Of a stretch of DNA of 64,000 nucleotides, positions 17,201 through 24,844 are shown piece after piece; position 1 is the stretch's first letter; every line of letters begins with the position of its first letter. Location of the stretch: the NCBI GenBank assembly GCA_017549145.1, contig JAFYVM010000074.1, positions 1 to 64,000 on the forward strand, in the 5' to 3' direction. The notes beneath the pieces are model-generated. The model was not told the origin of the DNA, did no database searches, and saw nothing but the letters and a program-made list of their open reading frames with translations. Source of the DNA: Bacteroidales bacterium. GTDB taxonomy: Bacteria; Bacteroidota; Bacteroidia; Bacteroidales; UBA932. Position numbers and translations under genes: made by a program.

Positions 17201-17722
17201 ATGAATGACGGATTTATCATACCTTTAAATGGATTGACTGCAGGGGAAAACAAGTTTTTCTGGCAGGCAGGCAAGGAGTTCTTCGATAGTTTTGATAACT
17301 CGGAAATACTTGATGCTCAACTAGATATAGAGGTGAGAGCAGAGAAGTCCGGTCGTTATATTGGTGTTGATTGCTATGTCTCAGGAAAGGTCGTTGTCGA
17401 GTGTGACAGATGCCTTGAAGACCTTGAAATACCGGTAGATCTGGACGTGTTGTTGAGCGTTAAATTTGGCGAATCTGAGTCAACTGATGAGAATCAGGAT
17501 GGCGAAAGAGAAGTAATTTTCCTTCCGGTTGATAATACTGAGCTTGATATGGAGCAGGTTGTTTATGACTATGTCTGTCTGTCGCTGCCGCTTCAGAGAG
17601 TTCATGAGGATGGAGAATGTAACCCGGATGCTATGAAGTATCTTGAGGGGCCAGAAGTTGTAGAGGTGTCTGATGACGCTGACAAGAACCCGTTCGCAGC
17701 TCTAAAAGGGCTGTTTGGCTAG
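17201..17722 (+). CDS. YceD/DUF177 family protein
   Basis: The 173-residue acidic protein has the DUF177 hallmark VVVECDRCLEDLEIPVD (CxxC pair) in the middle and the DLDVLLSVKF strand after it. DUF177 (YceD) genes sit upstream of rpmF in most bacteria and are implicated in 23S rRNA accumulation and 50S assembly. The same order is seen here, with rpmF 29 bases downstream. I chose the ATG at 17201, giving MNDGFIIPLNGL; an upstream TTG at 17162 lies inside the promoter. Confidence 0.88.
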   Translation: MNDGFIIPLNGLTAGENKFFWQAGKEFFDSFDNSEILDAQLDIEVRAEKSGRYIGVDCYVSGKVVVECDRCLEDLEIPVDLDVLLSVKFGESESTDENQDGEREVIFLPVDNTELDMEQVVYDYVCLSLPLQRVHEDGECNPDAMKYLEGPEVVEVSDDADKNPFAALKGLFG

Positions 17723-17751
17723 AATATTAATAATTAAAAAAATATAAGAAA

Positions 17752-17934
17752 ATGGCACATCCAAAACACAAAGTCTCTAAGCAGAGACGTGACAAGAGAA
17801 GAACACACGATGTAGCTGTAGTTCCTACACTTGCTACTTGTTCAAACTGCGGTGCAACAATCATGTACCACAGAGTATGCCCAGAGTGTGGCTACTACAG
17901 AGGTCGTCAGATCATTGAGAAGAAGGCTGAGTAA
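17752..17934 (+). CDS. rpmF: 50S ribosomal protein L32
   Basis: This 60-residue protein opens MAHPKHKVSKQRRDKRR and has two zinc-ribbon pairs, CSNCG and CPECG, so it is the zinc-binding form of L32. It follows the YceD gene, the conserved neighbour. Its last codons and stop form part of the terminator stem at 17923-17947. Confidence 0.97.
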   Translation: MAHPKHKVSKQRRDKRRTHDVAVVPTLATCSNCGATIMYHRVCPECGYYRGRQIIEKKAE

Positions 17935-17947
17935 TCAGCCTTTTTTT
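17923..17947 (+). terminator. Terminator overlapping the rpmF stop codon
   Basis: An 8-bp perfect stem (17923-17930 with 17935-17942) encloses a GTAA loop that contains most of the rpmF stop codon, and seven T follow. The compact arrangement leaves only 4 bases before tRNA-Arg. Confidence 0.8.
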
Positions 17948-17951
17948 GCAT

Positions 17952-18023
17952 GGCCCTGTAGTTCAACGGATAGAATGGAAGTTTCCTAAACTTTAGATAG
18001 CAGTTCGATTCTGCTCGGGGCTA
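17952..18023 (+). tRNA. tRNA-Arg (anticodon CCU)
   Basis: The 72-base gene folds into a full cloverleaf: acceptor GGCCCTG with CGGGGCT (terminal G-U), D-arm, anticodon loop TTCCTAA (anticodon CCU, reading AGG) and T-arm AGCAG-TTCGATT-CTGCT. The discriminator is A, and CCA is not encoded. The T-run plus GC at 17941-17949 resembles a -7 box with one mismatch, so the rpmF terminator tail may double as the tRNA promoter, or the tRNA may be made by read-through. Confidence 0.95.
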
Positions 18024-18026
18024 CTG

Positions 18027-18068
18027 ACTCGCAAATCGCTAATTATTAGCGGTTTGCGAGTTTTGTTT
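18027..18068 (+). terminator. Intrinsic terminator after tRNA-Arg
   Basis: A 16-bp stem (18027-18042 with 18046-18061), complete except for one T-G pair, has a 3-base loop and is followed by TTTGTTTT. It lies 3 bases after the tRNA. Confidence 0.88.
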
Positions 18069-18100
18069 TATACTACATCCCATTCAACTGCTAGAGGTGG

Positions 18101-18133
18101 TTTTGGATAATTGTACAACTTTTTCTAAATTGC
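18101..18133 (+). promoter_or_regulatory. Possible promoter for the BIG2 lipoprotein gene
   Basis: TTTTG (18101-18105) is followed by 20 bases and TAAATTGC (18126-18133). The latter departs from TAnnTTTG, so the call is weak. The same octamer occurs twice upstream of exbB. Confidence 0.3.
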
Positions 18134-18151
18134 GTGAAACTAAAATAGCTT

Positions 18152-21100
18152 ATGGAATATATAAACAGAATGGGTTGGATTTTGGTATCAGCAATAATGC
18201 TGTGTCTGACATCTTGTCTGAATGAAGCTTCCGACCCGAATTCGGCTGCAGGCGAGTTACCTGGAAATGTTGCCACTCTTGCTGAGCAGGTGGCGTCTAT
18301 GAAAACTTCTCTAAGTCAAATCGAATCGATTCAGACTAAACTTGCTGAAATCTTTGAATTACAGGGGATCGAGATTCAGTTTGGTGCGTGTGTCACTTCT
18401 GTGAATGAGCATATCGCTTCAGTTGAGGCTGGTATGTCGGATGTGAATGCCACTATCGCAGCAATGAGGATCCAGAGTCAGATTGCAACAGTTGTTGGAA
18501 CTCTCAAGGTGCAGGCGTCTTCCCTTGTAAATGAGAATCTGGTGTCAGATATTCTATCTCTTGAAAAAAGTGTAGCGACGTGGCTTGGCAAGGATTTAAG
18601 CAATTATTTTGTGGTGGTTTCCGAGCAGGCAGGTATAATCTCAACAATTGAAACAGTAAGCGCGCAATCGCTTCTGCTTGAGGCTATTGCTTCAGACGTT
18701 GAAGCTGGTCTTCGTGTGGGAGATGCATCTGACTTAGGAGATATGCAATATTCAGTCAATACTAGTTTGGCTGAACTTTCCAAGCTTAACGAGCATATGA
18801 CTGCATTGTGCTCTGAGGTTGAAAATGGTTATACTGATGCGATTAAGTCACCGACTCCCGACACAGATAGTACGCTTAAGACTCTTAATGAAAAGGCTAA
18901 AACTGCTACAGAGCAAGCTGAGAACACTCTTGCTGGCTTAATCAGTAGAATTGAGGCATGTGAGTCTGCAATTGCTGCACTTGAAGAGAGATTAGAGAAG
19001 ATTGAAGCGGATGTTGCAGAACTTTTAGGTATGATTCAGTCACTTACATTTGTTTCAGACTATTCTACTGAGAATGCCTACGCATATTATCAGATGGATG
19101 TGAATAATAAGGTGTCTGATAGCAACTTACCATACTATGGTAAGGCTCAAAGAACTGCTACGGGAAGTATGAACCTTACATATATGGTCCGTCCAGCAGC
19201 TGCTGCTCCTGCCATTAAGGCTGTTGAGGTTATCGGATATTATGCTAAGACGATTCCAACTAAGGCTCCTCAGGCATCGGATTATATTGATTTTGAAATA
19301 ACAGGTATTGAGGTGGTAAATGAGGCTCAGGGTTTGGTTTCGGTTACTGTAGTACCGGATCTCTGTGAGGCATTCTATTTTAAGGAAATTGGTGCAAAGT
19401 GTGCTCTTAATGTCAAGGGCGGCAAGACTGATATTACTTCAAGTTTTGTTGAGATCTTGCCGAAGGATAATAGCTCTACCATATATGTGACAGGAATTAC
19501 TCTTTCGGATAGGGTAATTGAGTTTGATAAGGGAGAATCGTATACTTTGTCTGCAACGATTGCACCATCAGAAGCTACGGATAATTCATTCTATTGGTCT
19601 TCTTCCGATGAAAGTGTAGTTACTGTTGATCCGTCCACCGGAAGAATCAACGCTATCGGCGTAGGAGAAGCTACGATTACGGTTACGTCTCACGGTGTTG
19701 ATGAGTGGGGGCTTCCGCTTGCAACTGAATGTAAAGTGAAAGTCAATGAAGCTTTCAGGCTTTCAGGCCCTTCTTATGTTGAGGTTGGCTGTACTGTAGA
19801 TATGTTACTGGATTATCCGGCATCTTCGGTCATCGAGAGCAGGGTTTGGAAGTCAAGTGACGAGTCAAAGGCAACAGTGGATAGTAATGGTAAGGTAACA
19901 GGAGTTGCGCATACATATAGTGCTGCAGCAAAGCAATATAACGAAATCACTATATCTTGTACTATCAATGGTGTGACTACTGTAAGCAAGAATATAGTAG
20001 TTGCAGCTGTTCAGCCAAAGTCTATTATTACTCCAGCTCTTGCTGATGGGCAGAATGAGATTACAATGAGAGTGGATGAGAGCCTCTCATTATCATCTAC
20101 AATTTATCCAGAGAATGTTCCAGAAGGTGCATATCGTATTACATACCAAAGCGATCAGGCTAACGGATGGATTGATTTTAATACTGGTATAATCAATTAT
20201 TACAAGAATACACTGTCTCCAGTAACGGCATACGTTTATATTACGGTGGATGATTCTGATAAGGAGAAGTACTATGTTGTCGGGAAAGTCAGGAAGACTG
20301 TGATTGTTCATGTTCTTCCATATTATGTGGCAAGTATCAGTTTTGATGATGTTAAAATGGAACTTGGCCAGACTGTGACACTTTTACCTAAGTTTACTTC
20401 AGATGTTGATGGAAAGGCACCTACTAATACCGCTGTAACTTGGAGATCTGAAAATGAGGCAGTTGCGACTGTTGATCAGAATGGTGTCGTTACATCTGTT
20501 GCTCCAGGAGATGTGAAAATTATCGCTACATCGACGGATGGATCGAATGTTTCGGGTGTGTGCTCTATAAGCATTACGCAGCCATGGAAGTCATTTGAGA
20601 CAGGTGATTATGTTGTAAGGACAGCAAGTGGAGACATTGAATTCGCAGCTGATATCAACACGGCTAAGAGTAAGGGTTCAGTTGTAGGTGTTGTTGTGGC
20701 CAAGACAAATCCTCGTGCTTCCGATCCAATGCTTCCTGCAAGCTGCACTCATGGTGTTGCCATTGCTCTTGGTGAAGGCCAGGGAAAATGGTGGAGTAGT
20801 GCTCCTGCATCATCACCTTACAAAGTATATGAATGGGCTACCCAGAATGGATATCAATCGACAATGGGAGTGGACTGGAGTTCGTCAAAGGGAACTCATC
20901 GCGCTGGAACTGCAGAGATGTTAGTTGGATATAATAATACTCTCGCACTCAAAGCATTCATTTCAGCAAGGGGAATAAGTTCAGAGATAATAAGTGCCTT
21001 GGATGCTTACAATGGTCCAACTCTCCCTGATGGTGCATCATCGTACTATTTGCCATCAGTTGCAGAAATGGATGCTATAGCTGCTGTTTCTAATATGTCA

Positions 21101-21286
21101 TGGGCTTTGTCAAATAAATTGTTCGATGCGGGAGGAACAAAGTTCACTAATGATGATTATTGGACAGTCTCTGATTCTGGAAACTCATCTTCGAATGCCG
21201 CCAAAATAAATCCTTTGACAGGGGCCTTGAATGGCGCTGGTATGAAGACTAATTCGGCTAAGTGCCGTTATGTGTTTGCATTCTAA
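18152..21286 (+). CDS. Surface lipoprotein with coiled coil and bacterial Ig-like (BIG2) domains
   Basis: The 1044-residue protein has a lipoprotein signal peptide (LTSC, Cys22). A long Ala/Glu/Ser-rich coiled coil follows (about 40-295), then a beta-rich module (about 296-440) that resembles part of the M64 protein two genes downstream. At least two BIG2-like Ig domains come next: one with ITLSDRVIEFDKGESYTL to GVGEATITVTS, and another near 720-800 with DQNGVVTSVAPGDVKI. The last about 230 residues form a separate C-terminal domain with SYYLPSVAEMDAIAA and DDYWTVSDS, resembling DUF1566-type surface domains. It probably faces outward and binds or displays something; the ligand is unknown. It leads an apparent three-gene unit. 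Confidence 0.75.
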   Translation: MEYINRMGWILVSAIMLCLTSCLNEASDPNSAAGELPGNVATLAEQVASMKTSLSQIESIQTKLAEIFELQGIEIQFGACVTSVNEHIASVEAGMSDVNATIAAMRIQSQIATVVGTLKVQASSLVNENLVSDILSLEKSVATWLGKDLSNYFVVVSEQAGIISTIETVSAQSLLLEAIASDVEAGLRVGDASDLGDMQYSVNTSLAELSKLNEHMTALCSEVENGYTDAIKSPTPDTDSTLKTLNEKAKTATEQAENTLAGLISRIEACESAIAALEERLEKIEADVAELLGMIQSLTFVSDYSTENAYAYYQMDVNNKVSDSNLPYYGKAQRTATGSMNLTYMVRPAAAAPAIKAVEVIGYYAKTIPTKAPQASDYIDFEITGIEVVNEAQGLVSVTVVPDLCEAFYFKEIGAKCALNVKGGKTDITSSFVEILPKDNSSTIYVTGITLSDRVIEFDKGESYTLSATIAPSEATDNSFYWSSSDESVVTVDPSTGRINAIGVGEATITVTSHGVDEWGLPLATECKVKVNEAFRLSGPSYVEVGCTVDMLLDYPASSVIESRVWKSSDESKATVDSNGKVTGVAHTYSAAAKQYNEITISCTINGVTTVSKNIVVAAVQPKSIITPALADGQNEITMRVDESLSLSSTIYPENVPEGAYRITYQSDQANGWIDFNTGIINYYKNTLSPVTAYVYITVDDSDKEKYYVVGKVRKTVIVHVLPYYVASISFDDVKMELGQTVTLLPKFTSDVDGKAPTNTAVTWRSENEAVATVDQNGVVTSVAPGDVKIIATSTDGSNVSGVCSISITQPWKSFETGDYVVRTASGDIEFAADINTAKSKGSVVGVVVAKTNPRASDPMLPASCTHGVAIALGEGQGKWWSSAPASSPYKVYEWATQNGYQSTMGVDWSSSKGTHRAGTAEMLVGYNNTLALKAFISARGISSEIISALDAYNGPTLPDGASSYYLPSVAEMDAIAAVSNMSWALSNKLFDAGGTKFTNDDYWTVSDSGNSSSNAAKINPLTGALNGAGMKTNSAKCRYVFAF

Positions 21287-21297
21287 AATTGATTGGG

Positions 21298-21471
21298 ATG
21301 AGAAGAGTAAATTCTATTATAGAAATTCCTATGGTGTACCAGACTCCTGAAGTAGTGGAGATGTTCTTCGATTTTGAAGGACCTCTCTGTTCGAGCGAGT
21401 GGGGTGAAGAAGATGGAGTCGGAGGTGGAAGCTTCGAACCGGATCCGGAAATGCCAGGGGTCGATTTTTAA
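21298..21471 (+). CDS. Small acidic ORF (57 residues) between two surface lipoproteins
   Basis: The small ORF starts 11 bases after the upstream lipoprotein stop and ends 16 bases before the M64 gene. It encodes MRRVNSIIEIPMVYQTPEV followed by a segment ending PLCSSEW and a very acidic Gly/Pro-rich tail (EEDGVGGGSFEPDPEMP). There is no signal peptide or membrane segment. Short ORFs with a Y-x-TPEVE-like start and a central LC-S motif are often seen beside Bacteroidota surface-protein genes, but I know of no proven function. Being flanked tightly on the same strand supports it as a real gene. Confidence 0.55.
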   Translation: MRRVNSIIEIPMVYQTPEVVEMFFDFEGPLCSSEWGEEDGVGGGSFEPDPEMPGVDF

Positions 21472-21487
21472 TGGGGAGGCAAGTAAG

Positions 21488-24385
21488 ATGAAAAGACATT
21501 TTATGATATTCTCAGCTGCCTTGGCAGCTATGGTCTCCTGTCATAAGGAACCTGTTCAACAGCCTCTGCGAGAGGATGTTCGTGAGGTGACAATTGAAGC
21601 CGGAACTCTCTCTAAAACAGTTCTTAAAGGCGATAAGGTGTGGTGGGAAGGTGGGGATGAGATTGCTCTCGTCTTCAGGCATCCTGATAATGCACCTCAT
21701 GTGAATAGGACATTTGTAAATCAGGAAGCAGAACAGGCAACTGAGCGAGCAATATTCAAGGGACAGATTCCTGGTGATGTCACAACTGCTGCTGGCTATT
21801 CCGATTGGGGATTTGCAGTGTATCCTAAGATTGCGATTACTGATGAAGGAGATTTTGTTCACAATCTTCCTGCAGAGCAGGTGGCTATGAACAATGGTTC
21901 ATTCCCATCTGGCTATAATCTCTCTTCTGCGTCCATTTCTCTTTCTGAATTAGGGGGCAAGAGTTCTGCAAAGACTGATTTTAAGTGTGCACTTTCTGTG
22001 CTTCGTATTGCATTGACTCCTGATGTTGAGTCTGTGACTCTTACAGGAACCGCTTCTCTAGCGGGATGTGCTCCGCTGCAGATGTATTATGATGCTTCTG
22101 ATCTTGATAATATTGATAATGGCAGACTGTTGGTGGATTCAAATGCTGCTTGGACAGAAGAATCTAAGTCAGTAACGTTGAAACCAGCAGATGGAACTGC
22201 ATTTGAAAATAAGACTTATAACATTCTTGTGTGGCCCGGAAAGCAGGTGGGACTTACAATAACTCTGAAATTCAAGAGTCTTGGCGAGTATGAGAAGACG
22301 TCTTCAATCTCGACTTTAAATCCAGTCACGTTTAAGCCTGCAAAGTATTACAATCTGAATGTAGTTAATTCAGAAGAACTGTTGGTGGAGGATGTTACTG
22401 ATCGACTTGAGGATCTGGAGCAGAACCTTCCGAATCTTGATGATGCTGAAGCTGATGTGGAAGCTCTTCTTGCTCAAGTACAGTCTGTGACTCTGATGAC
22501 GGAGTATCTTGGTAACTCGGTCTATGCGCCTTATGGTATTTTTAACAATGGGATGCATAAACTCGATGTTTCGCTGGATTACATTGTCAAGCCAGAATCT
22601 GCGGCGCAGGTTCTTGTGAATGCGTTTCAGTCAGACCCATCGGTTGCTAAGGGAATTTTAGGCTATAGAAAGTCAATCGGGTTTGAGGTTGCAGGAGATC
22701 TGAAGGTTAATGACCTCACTCTTTCCGATGCTCCATTTGGAAAGTATGTTACGGTAAACGTGTCTGCAGAAAATATCTCAAGAGATTTTTATGATGGCAA
22801 ATATGGGGCATCTATAGCACTGCAGATTGCTTCTGGTAAGACAGAGATTCTTTCTGAGTTTGCTAATCTTGTTCCTAAGGCGGGGAGTGCATTCAGCGGA
22901 AGTTATCTCAATGATATTCCTGTAATACCGGGCTCAAGAGTCGTGATTCCATTTAGTTTCGCTGTATCAGATGCCAGTGCATCATATTCATTGAAAGTTG
23001 TTGAAACAGAGAAAGTGGATTGGGCTACGGCTAATTATGATGCGAGCTTGAGAACGGGTAATCTTTCTGTGCAACTTAATCCATCTTATGCCGTTGAGTC
23101 TCAAAAGGTAACTCTTGAACTGAGCGTGGGTTCTGGTGATAATGCAGAGGTGGTGCAGCAGGAGTTTACATTCGTGAATAGTGGTTCGAATATAGAATTT
23201 TCGGATCCGGGTCAGGTTGACTATATTGGCGGTGATATAGCTCTTGAGGTTATTACAACTAATATCAATAACTATATGCTCTCATGTAGTGGGGCTGGAG
23301 TATCTCAGTCCGGAAATATCTTTACATTCAGTGAGAATTCAGGAGCTCAGAGATCCGTTACTGTTGAATGTCAGGCGACCATTTCAGGCGTTTCGCTTAA
23401 TTACTATAAGTCTATTACTCTGATTCAAAAGGCGTATGGTACTTCTCTGTCTAAGGTGTATTATGCTAATGGACAGAAAGTTGCTCTTAATCAAGCTAAT
23501 GCTCCAGATTGCCCGGATTATTTCAATATCGTAATCCTGGGTGATGGATATAAGAAAAAAGATCTTGCTGTAGGAGGTAAGTTTGAAAGAAGCGCAAGGT
23601 CTGCTATGGATACTTTCTTTGCAATTGAACCTTATAAGACATTCATGAACAGATTCAATGTCTATATGGCTTCGTACGAGTCTGCTGAAGAAGGTACTGA
23701 TGTCAGATCTGCGGGGATAACCAAGGATACTTACTTTAATACTTATTGCCAGGGTGGTGGCAACACTGCGTCCTATGTTTCAGATGCAACTCCTGTCATC
23801 AATGCAGTTAAGGCAGTTGTAGGAAATGGAGATGCCCAATACTATAGGACGATTGCAATCGTGTTGGTGAATACGGATGAACAAGCCGGATCTACCGGAT
23901 ATCCTTTCAGAGACTATAAATCAGGATTTGTAAACGGATATGCATCCTTCGCCATTGCTGTACTGGCAGCCAATTCGACAGGTACGAATGGTCTTGTCAA
24001 GCATGAGGCTGGCGGACACGCGTTCGGACGCCTCGCTGATGAGTATTTCAATAGTGGATCAACTGCAAGTTCTTCAAATAAGGCTGATCTAAGTAACTGG
24101 CATGCAAAGGGTTGGTATTGGAATGTGAATCCTTCAAACACTGGTGATTATTACATGTTTACTAATTCAGCGTACAGCTCATCTGAGGTTAGTTTTATTG
24201 AAGGTGGATGGGGATATGGATACGGTGTGTATCGTTCGACACAGGGTGGTATGATGCAAGGAAATACTGGTGTTTTCAATGCCCCTTCCCGACATGCAAT
24301 TTATCACCGAATTATTACGGAGTCAGAAGGCTCCTCTGCCTATAGTTGGTCTAGGTTCCTTGAGTACGACCAGATCAACCGTTAG
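21488..24385 (+). CDS. M64-type (IgA-peptidase-like) zinc metallopeptidase lipoprotein
   Basis: The 965-residue protein starts MKRHFMIFSAALAAMVSC, a lipoprotein signal (Cys18). A strong GGGAGG site precedes this ATG, which is why longer in-frame starts were rejected. Residues 30-310 resemble fimbrillin-like N-terminal domains. A coiled-coil plus beta-rich module (about 320-466) is shared with the BIG2 lipoprotein upstream. Ig-like strands follow, and the C-terminal third is an M64 peptidase domain opening PDYFNIVILGDGYKK. The metal site is HEAGGHAFGRLADEY (His839), where three residues, not two, separate the Glu from the second His. It probably cleaves proteins at the cell surface; the substrate is unknown. 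Confidence 0.8.
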   Translation: MKRHFMIFSAALAAMVSCHKEPVQQPLREDVREVTIEAGTLSKTVLKGDKVWWEGGDEIALVFRHPDNAPHVNRTFVNQEAEQATERAIFKGQIPGDVTTAAGYSDWGFAVYPKIAITDEGDFVHNLPAEQVAMNNGSFPSGYNLSSASISLSELGGKSSAKTDFKCALSVLRIALTPDVESVTLTGTASLAGCAPLQMYYDASDLDNIDNGRLLVDSNAAWTEESKSVTLKPADGTAFENKTYNILVWPGKQVGLTITLKFKSLGEYEKTSSISTLNPVTFKPAKYYNLNVVNSEELLVEDVTDRLEDLEQNLPNLDDAEADVEALLAQVQSVTLMTEYLGNSVYAPYGIFNNGMHKLDVSLDYIVKPESAAQVLVNAFQSDPSVAKGILGYRKSIGFEVAGDLKVNDLTLSDAPFGKYVTVNVSAENISRDFYDGKYGASIALQIASGKTEILSEFANLVPKAGSAFSGSYLNDIPVIPGSRVVIPFSFAVSDASASYSLKVVETEKVDWATANYDASLRTGNLSVQLNPSYAVESQKVTLELSVGSGDNAEVVQQEFTFVNSGSNIEFSDPGQVDYIGGDIALEVITTNINNYMLSCSGAGVSQSGNIFTFSENSGAQRSVTVECQATISGVSLNYYKSITLIQKAYGTSLSKVYYANGQKVALNQANAPDCPDYFNIVILGDGYKKKDLAVGGKFERSARSAMDTFFAIEPYKTFMNRFNVYMASYESAEEGTDVRSAGITKDTYFNTYCQGGGNTASYVSDATPVINAVKAVVGNGDAQYYRTIAIVLVNTDEQAGSTGYPFRDYKSGFVNGYASFAIAVLAANSTGTNGLVKHEAGGHAFGRLADEYFNSGSTASSSNKADLSNWHAKGWYWNVNPSNTGDYYMFTNSAYSSSEVSFIEGGWGYGYGVYRSTQGGMMQGNTGVFNAPSRHAIYHRIITESEGSSAYSWSRFLEYDQINR

Positions 24386-24387
24386 TA

Positions 24388-24418
24388 TTGGACGATTCAC
24401 TGAATATTACTATCTTTG
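24388..24418 (+). promoter_or_regulatory. Bacteroidota promoter for ridA with adjacent inverted repeat
   Basis: TTG (24388-24390), 20 bases and TATCTTTG (24411-24418) match the consensus. An 8-bp perfect inverted repeat (24418-24425 with 24440-24447) spans the expected transcription start and could be an operator or leader hairpin. Confidence 0.8.
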
Positions 24419-24469
24419 TACGGATTGTGCGCATGCATGATCCGTACATTGTTTATAAATTAAAAAGAT

Positions 24470-24844
24470 ATGAAAAAAGTAATTGCAACTGAGAACGCGC
24501 CAAAGGCGGTAGGTCCTTATTCACAGGCTATTGAGGTAAATGGTACCCTTTATATTTCAGGTCAGATCCCTGTAAATCCAGCTGATGGTCAGGTGCAGAC
24601 AGAGATTACAGCTGCTGCGCATCAGTCGCTTAAAAATATCGGTGCTATCCTTGCTGAGGCTGGTATGACTTACGACAATGTAGTCAAGACTACAGTTCTT
24701 CTTGCAGATATCGCTGACTTCAAGGCAGTGAACGAGGTTTACGCAGAGTATTTTACAGGTGATAAGCCTGCTCGTGCATGCTATCAGGCTGCAGCTCTTC
24801 CTCTCGGTGTTAAAGTTGAGATTGAGGCGATTGCAGTGAAGTAA
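24470..24844 (+). CDS. ridA: RidA family reactive-intermediate deaminase
   Basis: This 124-residue YjgF/YER057c/UK114 protein hydrolyses reactive enamine/imine intermediates such as 2-aminoacrylate, released by PLP enzymes. It contains the family's AVGPYSQAI near residue 12, LYISGQIP, and the C-terminal PARACYQAAALP with the Arg that binds the carboxylate, followed by VEIEAIA. The length is exactly typical. Its stop overlaps the next start (TAATG), so the downstream unknown protein is translationally coupled. Confidence 0.96.
   Translation: MKKVIATENAPKAVGPYSQAIEVNGTLYISGQIPVNPADGQVQTEITAAAHQSLKNIGAILAEAGMTYDNVVKTTVLLADIADFKAVNEVYAEYFTGDKPARACYQAAALPLGVKVEIEAIAVK

Noticed and set aside
19480..20620. 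CRISPR or tandem DNA repeats in the BIG2 region
   Set aside because: The similarity is at the protein level only (Ig-like domains); no repeated DNA units with spacers are present.
17952..24385. Genomic island integrated at tRNA-Arg
   Set aside because: The lipoprotein cluster follows a tRNA, but I find no integrase and no copy of the tRNA 3' end near 24385-24470.
24418..24447. Invertible promoter flanked by inverted repeats at ridA
   Set aside because: The arms are only 8 bp and enclose 14 bases; the promoter boxes lie outside, so inversion would not switch the gene.
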